The translations under genes and the position numbers were made by a program. Source: Amphritea japonica ATCC BAA-1530 (GTDB lineage Bacteria; Pseudomonadota; Gammaproteobacteria; Pseudomonadales; Balneatricaceae). From it: a DNA stretch of 64,000 nucleotides. Within the stretch, counting starts at the first letter, position 1; the number at the start of each line of letters is the position of its first letter. The notes below the pieces were generated by a model. The model ran no database searches and was not told where the DNA came from. It saw only the letters and a list, made by a program, of their open reading frames with translations. Positions 57,395 through 64,000 of this stretch are shown piece by piece. The stretch covers positions 3,170,693 to 3,234,692 of the forward strand of contig NZ_AP014545.1 in the NCBI RefSeq assembly GCF_016592435.1, read 5' to 3'.

Positions 57395-57754
57395 ATAGCT
57401 CTCTCCCAAGACCTCCCCTCTTCAACTCCTCAGTCTATTTATCTTAATACCAAGACAAAATATCAAAATAACTATAATGATCTATCAAAAGCTCACTATT
57501 GATAGATATAGCCTTTCACTTACGCTCCTATTATTAAAAAATACAATAACTCACGAATAAAAATAAACCCTTATATATCAACATGTTAAAGATAAATTTC
57601 TTTAACATAACAAGCCTCCACTTATTTCTAAAAAAAGCCATTAAAAACAATTAGTTACAAGCGCAAAAAGCCTGAGATAAACTTTTGATTAATCAATAAA
57701 TAATATATACTTATCTATATAAGATTAAAAACATTCAATAAAAAGGTAATGAAC
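57395..57754. other. A+T-rich intergenic stretch of about 360 bases
   Basis: Much richer in A and T than its surroundings (long runs such as TTAAAAAATACAATAA). No open reading frame with a start signal. It ends with the AAGG ribosome-binding site of the next gene. It could be recently acquired DNA or a promoter bound by H-NS-like proteins. Confidence 0.55.
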
Positions 57755-58012
57755 ATGCAAGAAAGAGAAATAAAGCTTCTTTTTAAGGCGGGGGTGTTTG
57801 ATTCGTGTCAGGCAGCGCCGGTGTCGATTGCCAGAGGCTGGCAGCTAAAATTTATTACTAAGCAGGCAGAGGTCATGACGCTTGATCTGCAACGTTCTCG
57901 CAAAGAACGAGAATTCAAAAGCCTGGATGGCGCCGCAGCAGTTGCCCGCCGAATTGGCTTTGAATGGTTAAATGTGCAGATTGGTGATATGGAGTGGCAG
58001 GAAAAGGTATAA
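57755..58012 (+). CDS. Small protein resembling plasmid partition/replication-associated (ParC-like) proteins
   Basis: 85 residues from the ATG at 57755, which has AAGGT 7 bases upstream. It begins MQEREIKLLFKAGVFDSC and ends with GAAAVARRIGFEWLNVQIGD. This layout (helix, sheets, then an ARRIGF helix) resembles small plasmid ParC/RepB-type accessory proteins, from memory only. It follows an A+T-rich stretch and has no plasmid genes beside it, so it may be a remnant of a mobile element or a chromosomal homologue. Function unknown. Confidence 0.6.
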   Translation: MQEREIKLLFKAGVFDSCQAAPVSIARGWQLKFITKQAEVMTLDLQRSRKEREFKSLDGAAAVARRIGFEWLNVQIGDMEWQEKV

Positions 58013-58239
58013 CGCCTGTTATGTATCGCTTTGCAGAAGAATATTGCTCGCCACTGGCGGTAGCAGAATCAGGGCAACGTGAAAACACGAGTCAGGCCGT
58101 ATCGTTTTAAAAACAGTGACTCTGAGCTGTAATAAGAAGGGGAACTTCGTGAATTTTGGCGGCCCGGCACTTCATTAACAACAATGGCTATAGAAGTACC
58201 GGGGGGAAAGGAAAAACAGAGACTTTATCTTTTAATGGG

Positions 58240-58434
58240 CTACTCTTTTCCGCCCATTGCGGCCTCTATTTTTTTGTCAGTTTTATACTGGCTCAGCGCA
58301 TAAACAGACCAGATCGCAGCAGGCAGCCAGCCGACCAGTGTCAATTGAAGAATCAGACAAATTATTCCGGCAAACGGCCTGCCGATTGTAAAAAACTGCA
58401 CCCAGGGTAACAACAGGGCTAAAATCAAACGCAT
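58240..58434 (-). CDS. YqaE/Pmp3-type small membrane protein
   Basis: 64 residues from the ATG at 58434, which has AAGGAG 8 bases upstream. Two hydrophobic helices (about 3-23 and 25-50) with LTLVGWLPAAIWSVYALSQY match the Pmp3/YqaE proteolipid family, although the LLPWVQFF wording differs from the LPP motif. These proteins are linked to ion and osmotic stress. It is on the same strand as, and downstream of, the SlyD-type gene. Confidence 0.8.
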   Translation of the reverse strand: MRLILALLLPWVQFFTIGRPFAGIICLILQLTLVGWLPAAIWSVYALSQYKTDKKIEAAMGGKE

Positions 58435-58458
58435 GACAAACACTCCTTCTTTTTAAAC

Positions 58459-58923
58459 TTATCCAACAATACCATCGCGTAATTCAGTGTCTGTTGCTTC
58501 GCGGACAGCCACAACTTCAACCTCGAAATTCAGCGTCTTACCAGCAAACGGGTGGTTCGCATCAATAGTCACTTCATCCTCTTCAATCAGAGAAATGGTC
58601 ACCAACTGGGGCTCTCCATCTTCACCCTCTAACTGACATAGCATGCCTTCTTCAATCTGATCGAACCCGGCAAAAGACTCTGCATCAATAATACTGACTT
58701 TACTTTCATCACGATCTCCATAGCCCTGTTCAGGCGCGATAGTTACCGTAAAAGTATCGCCTTTGGCCTTTCCAAGAAGCGCCGCTTCCAGGCCAGGAAT
58801 GATGTTAGCCTGACCTTGAATATAAGGAAGGGGCTCTCCTCCACGCGAACCATCCATCACTTCATTTTCCTCATTAAAGAGGGCGTAATGGATCTCGACG
58901 TAGCAGTTATTACTGATATTCAT
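58459..58923 (-). CDS. SlyD-type FKBP peptidyl-prolyl isomerase, no His-rich tail
   Basis: 154 residues. The FKBP part (about 1-70 and 130-145) is interrupted by an insert-in-flap domain. VVAVREATDTELRDG aligns with the SlyD core. The His-rich metal-binding tail of E. coli SlyD is missing; the protein ends DGIVG. It catalyses proline isomerisation as a chaperone. The ATG abuts the esterase stop (TGAATG), so translation is coupled. Confidence 0.92.
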   Translation of the reverse strand: MNISNNCYVEIHYALFNEENEVMDGSRGGEPLPYIQGQANIIPGLEAALLGKAKGDTFTVTIAPEQGYGDRDESKVSIIDAESFAGFDQIEEGMLCQLEGEDGEPQLVTISLIEEDEVTIDANHPFAGKTLNFEVEVVAVREATDTELRDGIVG

Positions 58924-59622
58924 TCAATTTATTTCCGTTTCTAAAGTTCGCACCAGCCACTCACCAATGGACACTACTTCTTCAAAGCAGAGCCCGTGGT
59001 CTACCGGCCAGCTATGCCACTGAGGCTTATACCCCAGCTGCTGTAATTTCTCGGTTGCCTGAACCCCCAGGCTCATCGGCACCACATCATCAGCAGTACC
59101 ATGATGAATCATGACAGGGATATTCTGGTTGGCATCACTACGCTGTTGTTCAATCAGATCGGCAGTAGCCATGTAAGTTGACAGGGTCAACAAACCTGCC
59201 AGCGGTTGTGGATAACAAAGCGCCGTATGATAGGCCACCGCACCACCCTGAGAGAAGCCTGCCAAAACGATTCGGTTCGCAGGGATACCCCGATCGATCT
59301 CACGCTGAATCAGCGCTTTAATCTGTTGAACCGATTGCAGTAAGCCATCGACATCAATCTTACGCTCGATACTCATTTCCAGAATATCGTACCAGGCCGG
59401 CATCACCCAACCACCATTGACGGTGACTGGTTGCGACGGTGCATTTGGAAACACAAACCTGACCGGTAAAGATTCAGGTAAATTCAAAGCCGGGACTACC
59501 GGCTCAAAGTCATGCCCGTCAGCACCCAGCCCATGTAACCAAATGACGGTTGCACATGCCGGTTGAGAAGGCTCCACCTCTACGCAGGGCAGCAATTGCC
59601 CGGTTATCTGTTCTGTCATCAA
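58924..59622 (-). CDS. Carboxylesterase/phospholipase, alpha/beta hydrolase
   Basis: 232 residues. VIWLHGLGADGHDFEP gives the oxyanion loop; the nucleophile elbow is GFSQGGA, with Asp in TADDVVPM and His in VDHGLCF. The protein resembles Pseudomonas esterase EstB/YpfH-type serine hydrolases. Substrate is unknown, probably short acyl esters or lysophospholipids. It is coupled to the SlyD gene and 36 bases after pdxH. Confidence 0.92.
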   Translation of the reverse strand: MMTEQITGQLLPCVEVEPSQPACATVIWLHGLGADGHDFEPVVPALNLPESLPVRFVFPNAPSQPVTVNGGWVMPAWYDILEMSIERKIDVDGLLQSVQQIKALIQREIDRGIPANRIVLAGFSQGGAVAYHTALCYPQPLAGLLTLSTYMATADLIEQQRSDANQNIPVMIHHGTADDVVPMSLGVQATEKLQQLGYKPQWHSWPVDHGLCFEEVVSIGEWLVRTLETEIN

Positions 59623-59658
59623 TTTTCTCTGCTAACAATGCTATAGCTTATAGCCGGC

Positions 59659-60312
59659 TCAGGGCGAAAGCCGGTCAACCTGCCACTCGCCTTCGTTCTC
59701 GGTATAACTAAACCGATCATGTAAGCGGCTTTCTCGTCCCTGCCAAAACTCAAAGTGAGTAGGAATCAGGCGATACCCTCCCCAAAACTCAGGGTAAGGA
59801 ATATCGCCGTCAGGGTGTTGTTGCTGCATCTCATCTACCGCTTGCTCCAGGACATTACGGCTTTCGACCACAGAGCTTTGGCAAGACACCGCGGCGCTAA
59901 GCCTGCTTCCAACCGGGCGTTCATTGAAATACTTACGTCCCTGTTCGGCAGATAGTTTCTCTACCCGCCCCTGAATGCGTACCTGACGCTCAAGGCCATA
60001 CCAGTAGAACATGATCTCAGCCTGGGGATTCTCAGCCAGTTCCTGACCTTTACGGCTACGATAGTCGGTATACCAGGCAAAGCCTTCAGCATCAAAATGC
60101 TTTAATAACACAATACGTGCCGATGGCATGCCCGTGGCGCTGGCGGTAGCCAGGGTCATTGACGTGGCATCATCCGGACTGTATTCAGTCGCGGTCTGCA
60201 TCCAGTCAGCAAACTGCTGTAGCGGGTCGGCCGAAAGATCAGACCGGTTAAGAGGTTGTGCCACATATTCACGGCGTAGGGCTTTAAAATTGCCCTGATC
60301 GGATTGACTCAT
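59659..60312 (-). CDS. pdxH: Pyridoxamine 5'-phosphate oxidase
   Basis: 217 residues from the ATG at 60312 (MSQSDQGNFKALRREY); a GTG at 60327 would add five. FMN-binding MTLATAS, PSARIVLLKHFD, YRSRKGQELAENPQAEIMFYW and the C-terminal RLHDRF/W motifs are standard. It makes PLP from pyridoxine or pyridoxamine phosphate. Between the fructosamine kinase and esterase on the same strand. Confidence 0.96.
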   Translation of the reverse strand: MSQSDQGNFKALRREYVAQPLNRSDLSADPLQQFADWMQTATEYSPDDATSMTLATASATGMPSARIVLLKHFDAEGFAWYTDYRSRKGQELAENPQAEIMFYWYGLERQVRIQGRVEKLSAEQGRKYFNERPVGSRLSAAVSCQSSVVESRNVLEQAVDEMQQQHPDGDIPYPEFWGGYRLIPTHFEFWQGRESRLHDRFSYTENEGEWQVDRLSP

Positions 60313-60340
60313 AAATAACCTGAACACTAATACTTAATAT

Positions 60341-61219
60341 TTAGCCGCTATAGTACTTCACTATGCGCTCAACATCACGGTGATAAGCCCCGCCAAACAA
60401 CAACAGATGATTCAGATAGTGGTAGAGATTATAAAGTTCACTCCGGGAGCGCCAATCAGGCTGAACATCGCTGTAATATTGATAAGCCTGATATAAGCGC
60501 TGACTGAATCCACCAAACATCTGCGTCATCGCCAGCTCTGCCTCAGCCCAGCCATAGTAGACCGAAGGGTCAATCAGAGCCGGCTCTCCCTGCGACCCTG
60601 TCATTATATTCCCCGACCACAGGTCACCGTGTAACAGTACCGCAGGCTGTTCTGGCAACCAACGGTAAAGCGATTCACTCAGTGTCAATAACTGCTCAAA
60701 TAGCGCTGTCGTTATCAAGCCCTGCGCTAAACACTGCTGGCCCAGAGCCTGATAACGTTGCCGGGCATAAAAATCAAAGCCGTTCTCATGCCAATGGTTT
60801 AACTGGCGAGTATTGCCACAAAACGTATCGTAAGCGAAACCAAAGCGATCATTTTTGCAGTGATGCTGGAACGCTAATCCTCTGCCTAAATGCTCATCAA
60901 AATCTGTTGAAGGCTCAACAGGGGTAAGGTATTCCAACAGTAAACAGAGTCCCTCTTGCAGAATCACTTTTGGAGTACAAAGAGCCTCTGGGCCGGACAA
61001 ACGCAGGGATTCAAGTCCGCCAGCCTCGGCTGCGCCCTGTTCTGAAGAGCCCTCCGGCATCTGCTTCAAAACCAGCTCCAGCACAGCCCCTTTTGACGTT
61101 TGCAGACTCAGCTTAGCAATATCCGCAACACAACCGCCACTGAGTGGTGTTATCGTGCCAAGCGTCAGGGACTGATGTTGCAGCCATTCAACTATGGGTT
61201 GAGGTATTAAATCTGGCAT
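60341..61219 (-). CDS. yniA: Fructosamine/ketosamine-3-kinase family protein (YniA-like)
   Basis: 292 residues of aminoglycoside-kinase fold. LHGDLWSGNIMTG carries the catalytic Asp, and LIDPSVYYGWAEAELAMT carries the metal Asp. Members phosphorylate fructosamines or ribulosamines to repair glycated proteins or, in some cases, free sugars. Start MPDLIPQP is clear. It heads the pdxH operon on the minus strand, divergent from the pqiA-like genes with 37 bases between. Confidence 0.93.
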   Translation of the reverse strand: MPDLIPQPIVEWLQHQSLTLGTITPLSGGCVADIAKLSLQTSKGAVLELVLKQMPEGSSEQGAAEAGGLESLRLSGPEALCTPKVILQEGLCLLLEYLTPVEPSTDFDEHLGRGLAFQHHCKNDRFGFAYDTFCGNTRQLNHWHENGFDFYARQRYQALGQQCLAQGLITTALFEQLLTLSESLYRWLPEQPAVLLHGDLWSGNIMTGSQGEPALIDPSVYYGWAEAELAMTQMFGGFSQRLYQAYQYYSDVQPDWRSRSELYNLYHYLNHLLLFGGAYHRDVERIVKYYSG

Positions 61220-61256
61220 ACTCTGTTTTCAGCTTCCAAATAAGGCTTCTATAACA

Positions 61257-61892
61257 ATGCAAGGTACTCCCACACATCTGATCGCCTGTCACGAATGTGA
61301 TCTGTTGATTGAACGGGTTGTAAATCAACCCGATCAGGATGTTATCTGCCCGCGTTGTCATGCCCGTTTATATTACACCACCCTGAATACTATTGAGCGT
61401 CTACTGGCTCTCTCCCTCGCTGGCCTTATTCTATTTATTCCGGCCAATCTGTTTCCGATACTCAGCTTGCGGGTATTTGGCCAGAGTCAGAGTGAGATTA
61501 TTCTCCAAAGCGCACTCTCGCTGTATGAAGGAGGGCTCATAGTGGTTGCCCTGCTCATCCTGCTGTTTGCTATTGTTGTCCCTCTGATACAGCTAATCGC
61601 TCTGTTTTATATTAGCTTCACTCTTCACTATCGCTGGGAAGGCAGGCTGTTACGCCAGGCCATGCACAGCTATCAACACCTGCGTGGCTGGGGGATGCTG
61701 GAAATCTTCTTGCTGGGGGTGCTGATATCCATTATTAAGCTTAAAGATATCGCGGATCTTGAGATCGGTCTGGGGCTCTACAGTCTGGCAGCACTGATTG
61801 TTGTCATTACGCTGAGCAGTGTCTTTTTCAACCCTCACCAGATCTGGCATCAGATTGATCTGCACCGAAAACAGAGCCGTTCCCATGACTGA
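61257..61892 (+). CDS. PqiA/LetA-like half-length membrane protein, first copy
   Basis: 211 residues. A zinc-ribbon-type N-terminus (CHECDLL, CPRCHARLY) is followed by four hydrophobic helices (about 45-65, 92-115, 130-160, 178-195), with FPANLFPILSLRVFG. In E. coli PqiA and YebS two such modules are fused; here each is a separate gene. It overlaps the next start by 8 bases. It likely delivers lipids to the MCE protein downstream. Confidence 0.92.
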   Translation: MQGTPTHLIACHECDLLIERVVNQPDQDVICPRCHARLYYTTLNTIERLLALSLAGLILFIPANLFPILSLRVFGQSQSEIILQSALSLYEGGLIVVALLILLFAIVVPLIQLIALFYISFTLHYRWEGRLLRQAMHSYQHLRGWGMLEIFLLGVLISIIKLKDIADLEIGLGLYSLAALIVVITLSSVFFNPHQIWHQIDLHRKQSRSHD

Positions 61893-62550
61893 CCCAACAA
61901 CGGCTTTTCGCTCAGCCCGTAGCAGCGGTTACCTGCTCTGCAGCGACTGTGAGAAACTGCATTACCTTCATCAGGAAGGACAACATTGCGATCGCTGTGG
62001 CACACATTTGCATAGCCGAATTGCCAACTCTATGAGTCTGAGCTGGGCCTGTCTGATAGCCTCAATACTATTATTTCTACCGGCCAATCTGCTCCCTATC
62101 ATGACCTTTAAAACCTTCGGTCAGGGTGAGCCCAGCACCATTATGGGTGGTGTACTCCATCTGCTGGAACAGGATATGCTGATGATCGGTCTGGTTGTCT
62201 TAATCGCCAGTATCGTAGTACCCGTCCTGAAAATGATCGCCCTGACCATTTTGCTCTGTACCGTACAATTTGGTTTACAGACCAACTTACGTCAGAAGAC
62301 AATGATGTTTCGGGTCGTCGAGTGGATCGGTCGCTGGTCGATGCTGGATATTTTTGTAATTGGCATTCTGGTCGCACTGGTACAACTGGGCAGTATTGCT
62401 CATATTGAAGGCAACCATGGAGCCACCGCTTTTGCCATTGTAGTATTATTGACCATGTTTTCGGCTATCGCTTTTGATACCCGGCTAATTTGGGATAATG
62501 GAACGTCGGACTTACCTGCCGACAGTACTGATCATAAGGATGACTCATGA
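61885..62550 (+). CDS. PqiA/LetA-like half-length membrane protein, second copy
   Basis: 221 residues from the ATG at 61885 (MTDPTTAFR); an upstream start at 61819 would lie within the previous gene. Cys pairs LCSDCEKLH and CDRCGTHLH form its ribbon, and four membrane helices follow with FLPANLLPIMTFKTFGQG. Its stop overlaps the next gene by ATGA. Together with the first copy it equals one full PqiA/YebS. Confidence 0.92.
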   Translation: MTDPTTAFRSARSSGYLLCSDCEKLHYLHQEGQHCDRCGTHLHSRIANSMSLSWACLIASILLFLPANLLPIMTFKTFGQGEPSTIMGGVLHLLEQDMLMIGLVVLIASIVVPVLKMIALTILLCTVQFGLQTNLRQKTMMFRVVEWIGRWSMLDIFVIGILVALVQLGSIAHIEGNHGATAFAIVVLLTMFSAIAFDTRLIWDNGTSDLPADSTDHKDDS

Positions 62551-64000
62551 GCACCCCGGCTTCAGACAACAATGCCGCAACGCCCATTATAAAACGCCAT
62601 AAAGGCCCTTCCGTTGTATGGCTATTGCCTTTTCTCGCCGCACTGATTGCTGGCTGGCTGGTCATTAAGAGCTATCAGGATGCCGGCATTATGATCGAAG
62701 TGCAATTTGAGACTGCCGAAGGCCTGGAAGCGGGAGTCACCAAAGTCATGTACCGGGGCCTCCCCACCGGAATGATCAAAAGCCTGAAACTCAATGAGGA
62801 TTTAAAAAGCGTCACCGCGATGATCGAAATGGAGAAAGAGACGTCAGAAATTCTGGTTGAAGGCTCTCGTTTCTGGCTGGTCAAACCGCAGATATCCCTC
62901 AGTGGGGTTAAAGGCCTGAATACACTACTCTCAGGTTATTACATTGAATTACAGCCAGGCAGTGGCCACGAGCGATTAAACTTTATTGCTGATAATGAGC
63001 CGCCGCCTCCCCTGAAGGATCGCAAGGGTCTTTATCTCTCCTTATTGGCCGACTCAGCCCAATCAATACAGCGCGGGGCAAAGGTGTATCATCGCCAGAT
63101 AGAGGTGGGAGAGGTCATTAATTTCGGGTTGACCAATAACGCCAGCCAGATTCGTATTGAGCTCTTTATCGAACCCGCCTACAGCCACCTGATCAGTGAC
63201 AGCACCCGTTTCTGGAATGCCAGTGGCATAAGTCTGAAAGCAAACCTGTCTCAGGTAAACCTGCGTTTCGGCTCATTAGCCGCCATCATCGCCGGCGGTA
63301 TTAGCTTCTATACACCACCGGACGATGACAGCAAACTCACTCCGGACCATGAATTTAACCTGTTTCCAGATTTCGAGGCGGCTGAAGATGGCTTAGTGGT
63401 TAACGTTAAGTTTCCTGCCCGCACCGATATGCATGAAGGGATTCGGGTAATGAGTGAAGGGATACAGATTGGCCGGGTACAAAGCCTTGAATTGAGCAGC
63501 GATCTGTCCACGCTCAACGCCCGCTTGCTTATCGATCCCCGTGCCCGCCCGCTGTTACGAAGTGGTAGCCAGTTCTGGCTACCCAAACCTACATTTTCAT
63601 TAACCCAGCTGCAAAATATCGGCGAACTGATCCAGGGTTCTGCTGTTCAATTACTGCCCGGGCCAGGAACACCACAGTTTGAATTTTCTGCGCTCAACAG
63701 AGCGCCTGCCCGCAGACCTGGAACAGCGGGACTGGACATCAGCTTCGAGAGCGAACAACTAGGCTCTATCAATTTCGGTTCCCCCATCATGTATCGGCAG
63801 ATTCCTGTGGGCGAAGTACGTGGCTATGAGTTAACCGGAGATGGATCAAAAGTACTGATCCACGGGACGATCAGGCAGGAATATAGCAATCTGGTAAAAC
63901 GGAGCAGCCGCTTCTGGGAAGAAAGCGGCATAAAACTCAAAGCAGGTGTTGATGGTGTTGAACTGAAAAGCAGTTCGCTCAGCACTGTTATTAATGGCGG
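62547..64000 (+). CDS. Multi-domain MCE protein (LetB/PqiB type), 3' end outside
   Basis: 484 complete codons are visible. A short cytosolic start and one membrane helix (about 20-42) are followed by at least four MCE domains beginning near 48, 160, 285 and 395. Each has the pattern [GP]...V.Y[RH]...[IV]G.[VI]. PqiB has three MCE domains and LetB (YebT) seven, so a LetB-like tunnel protein is more likely. The domain joins inner- and outer-membrane lipid traffic. It is coupled to the PqiA-like pair. Confidence 0.93.
   Translation, partial: MSTPASDNNAATPIIKRHKGPSVVWLLPFLAALIAGWLVIKSYQDAGIMIEVQFETAEGLEAGVTKVMYRGLPTGMIKSLKLNEDLKSVTAMIEMEKETSEILVEGSRFWLVKPQISLSGVKGLNTLLSGYYIELQPGSGHERLNFIADNEPPPPLKDRKGLYLSLLADSAQSIQRGAKVYHRQIEVGEVINFGLTNNASQIRIELFIEPAYSHLISDSTRFWNASGISLKANLSQVNLRFGSLAAIIAGGISFYTPPDDDSKLTPDHEFNLFPDFEAAEDGLVVNVKFPARTDMHEGIRVMSEGIQIGRVQSLELSSDLSTLNARLLIDPRARPLLRSGSQFWLPKPTFSLTQLQNIGELIQGSAVQLLPGPGTPQFEFSALNRAPARRPGTAGLDISFESEQLGSINFGSPIMYRQIPVGEVRGYELTGDGSKVLIHGTIRQEYSNLVKRSSRFWEESGIKLKAGVDGVELKSSSLSTVING

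Noticed and set aside
58156-58410. 84-residue plus-strand frame
   Set aside because: It is opposite the Pmp3-like gene, which has a strong ribosome-binding site and family match.

Overview
The window looks like chromosome of a marine gammaproteobacterium of the Oceanospirillales type (Amphritea/Neptunomonas/Marinobacterium-like). This is inferred from gene content and order, not from a marker search. No rRNA, tRNA, CRISPR array, prophage or transposase gene was seen. Most of the window is core-genome operons; the unusual material is in the spaces between genes.

Layout. Positions 1-15200 hold the classic block known from E. coli, mostly on the minus strand: nnrE/D-tsaE-amiB-mutL-miaA-hfq-hflX-hflK-hflC-(DUF2065, cut by the left edge). 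queG diverges from it, followed by a GAF-GGDEF-EAL protein, orn and rsgA. Positions 15200-20500 (plus strand) carry an HDOD-GAF signalling protein, a RhdA-type rhodanese, psd, ygfZ and the EF-P paralogue yeiP/efpL. Positions 20500-25400 (minus) carry an unknown protein, ung, a small membrane protein, lysS and prfB. The prfB gene lacks the usual programmed frameshift. Positions 25500-31300 hold nhaD, fldB, a phasin, gloA, a Sel1 protein, a YeeE/YedE transporter and an RDD protein. Positions 31500-39700 hold lptG-lptF diverging from pepA-holC-valS, with an S23-type four-helix-bundle gene between holC and valS. Positions 39700-44200 are repeat-rich, with small genes and a MarR/nitroreductase-like divergon. 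Positions 44700-58000 hold a periplasmic binding protein plus GGDEF-EAL pair, a MocR regulator diverging from ccoG, qmcA-nfeD, a TetR/AhpD-like divergon, a hemerythrin-GGDEF protein and several small genes. Positions 58200-61200 (minus) hold a Pmp3-like protein, a SlyD-type FKBP, an esterase, pdxH and a fructosamine kinase. The right end has two half-length PqiA-like genes and the start of a multi-MCE-domain gene that runs off the window.

The most noteworthy signal is a family of composite intergenic repeats between about 21150 and 44110. They are arrays of short hairpins joined by GCTAG motifs, usually in a left arm / A-rich core / right arm arrangement. Stem sequences differ from unit to unit while pairing is kept. 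In at least four genes (ung, lptG, the marR-like gene and the nitroreductase-like gene) the TAG stop codon lies inside the repeat edge. Three near-identical terminator hairpins with an AGTGAT loop are attached to left arms. A second palindromic repeat type lies beside prfB and pepA/holC. Two regulator/target pairs have clear multi-copy palindromic operators.

Functionally, the window joins RNA and protein quality control (Hfq, HflX, HflKC, Orn, RsgA, EfpL), envelope maintenance (AmiB, LptFG, Psd, the MCE system, QmcA/NfeD), detoxification (GloA, MutL, Ung, NnrE/D) and an unusual density of c-di-GMP proteins. The latter are three GGDEF/EAL proteins and an HDOD protein, one of them beside a putative periplasmic sensor.
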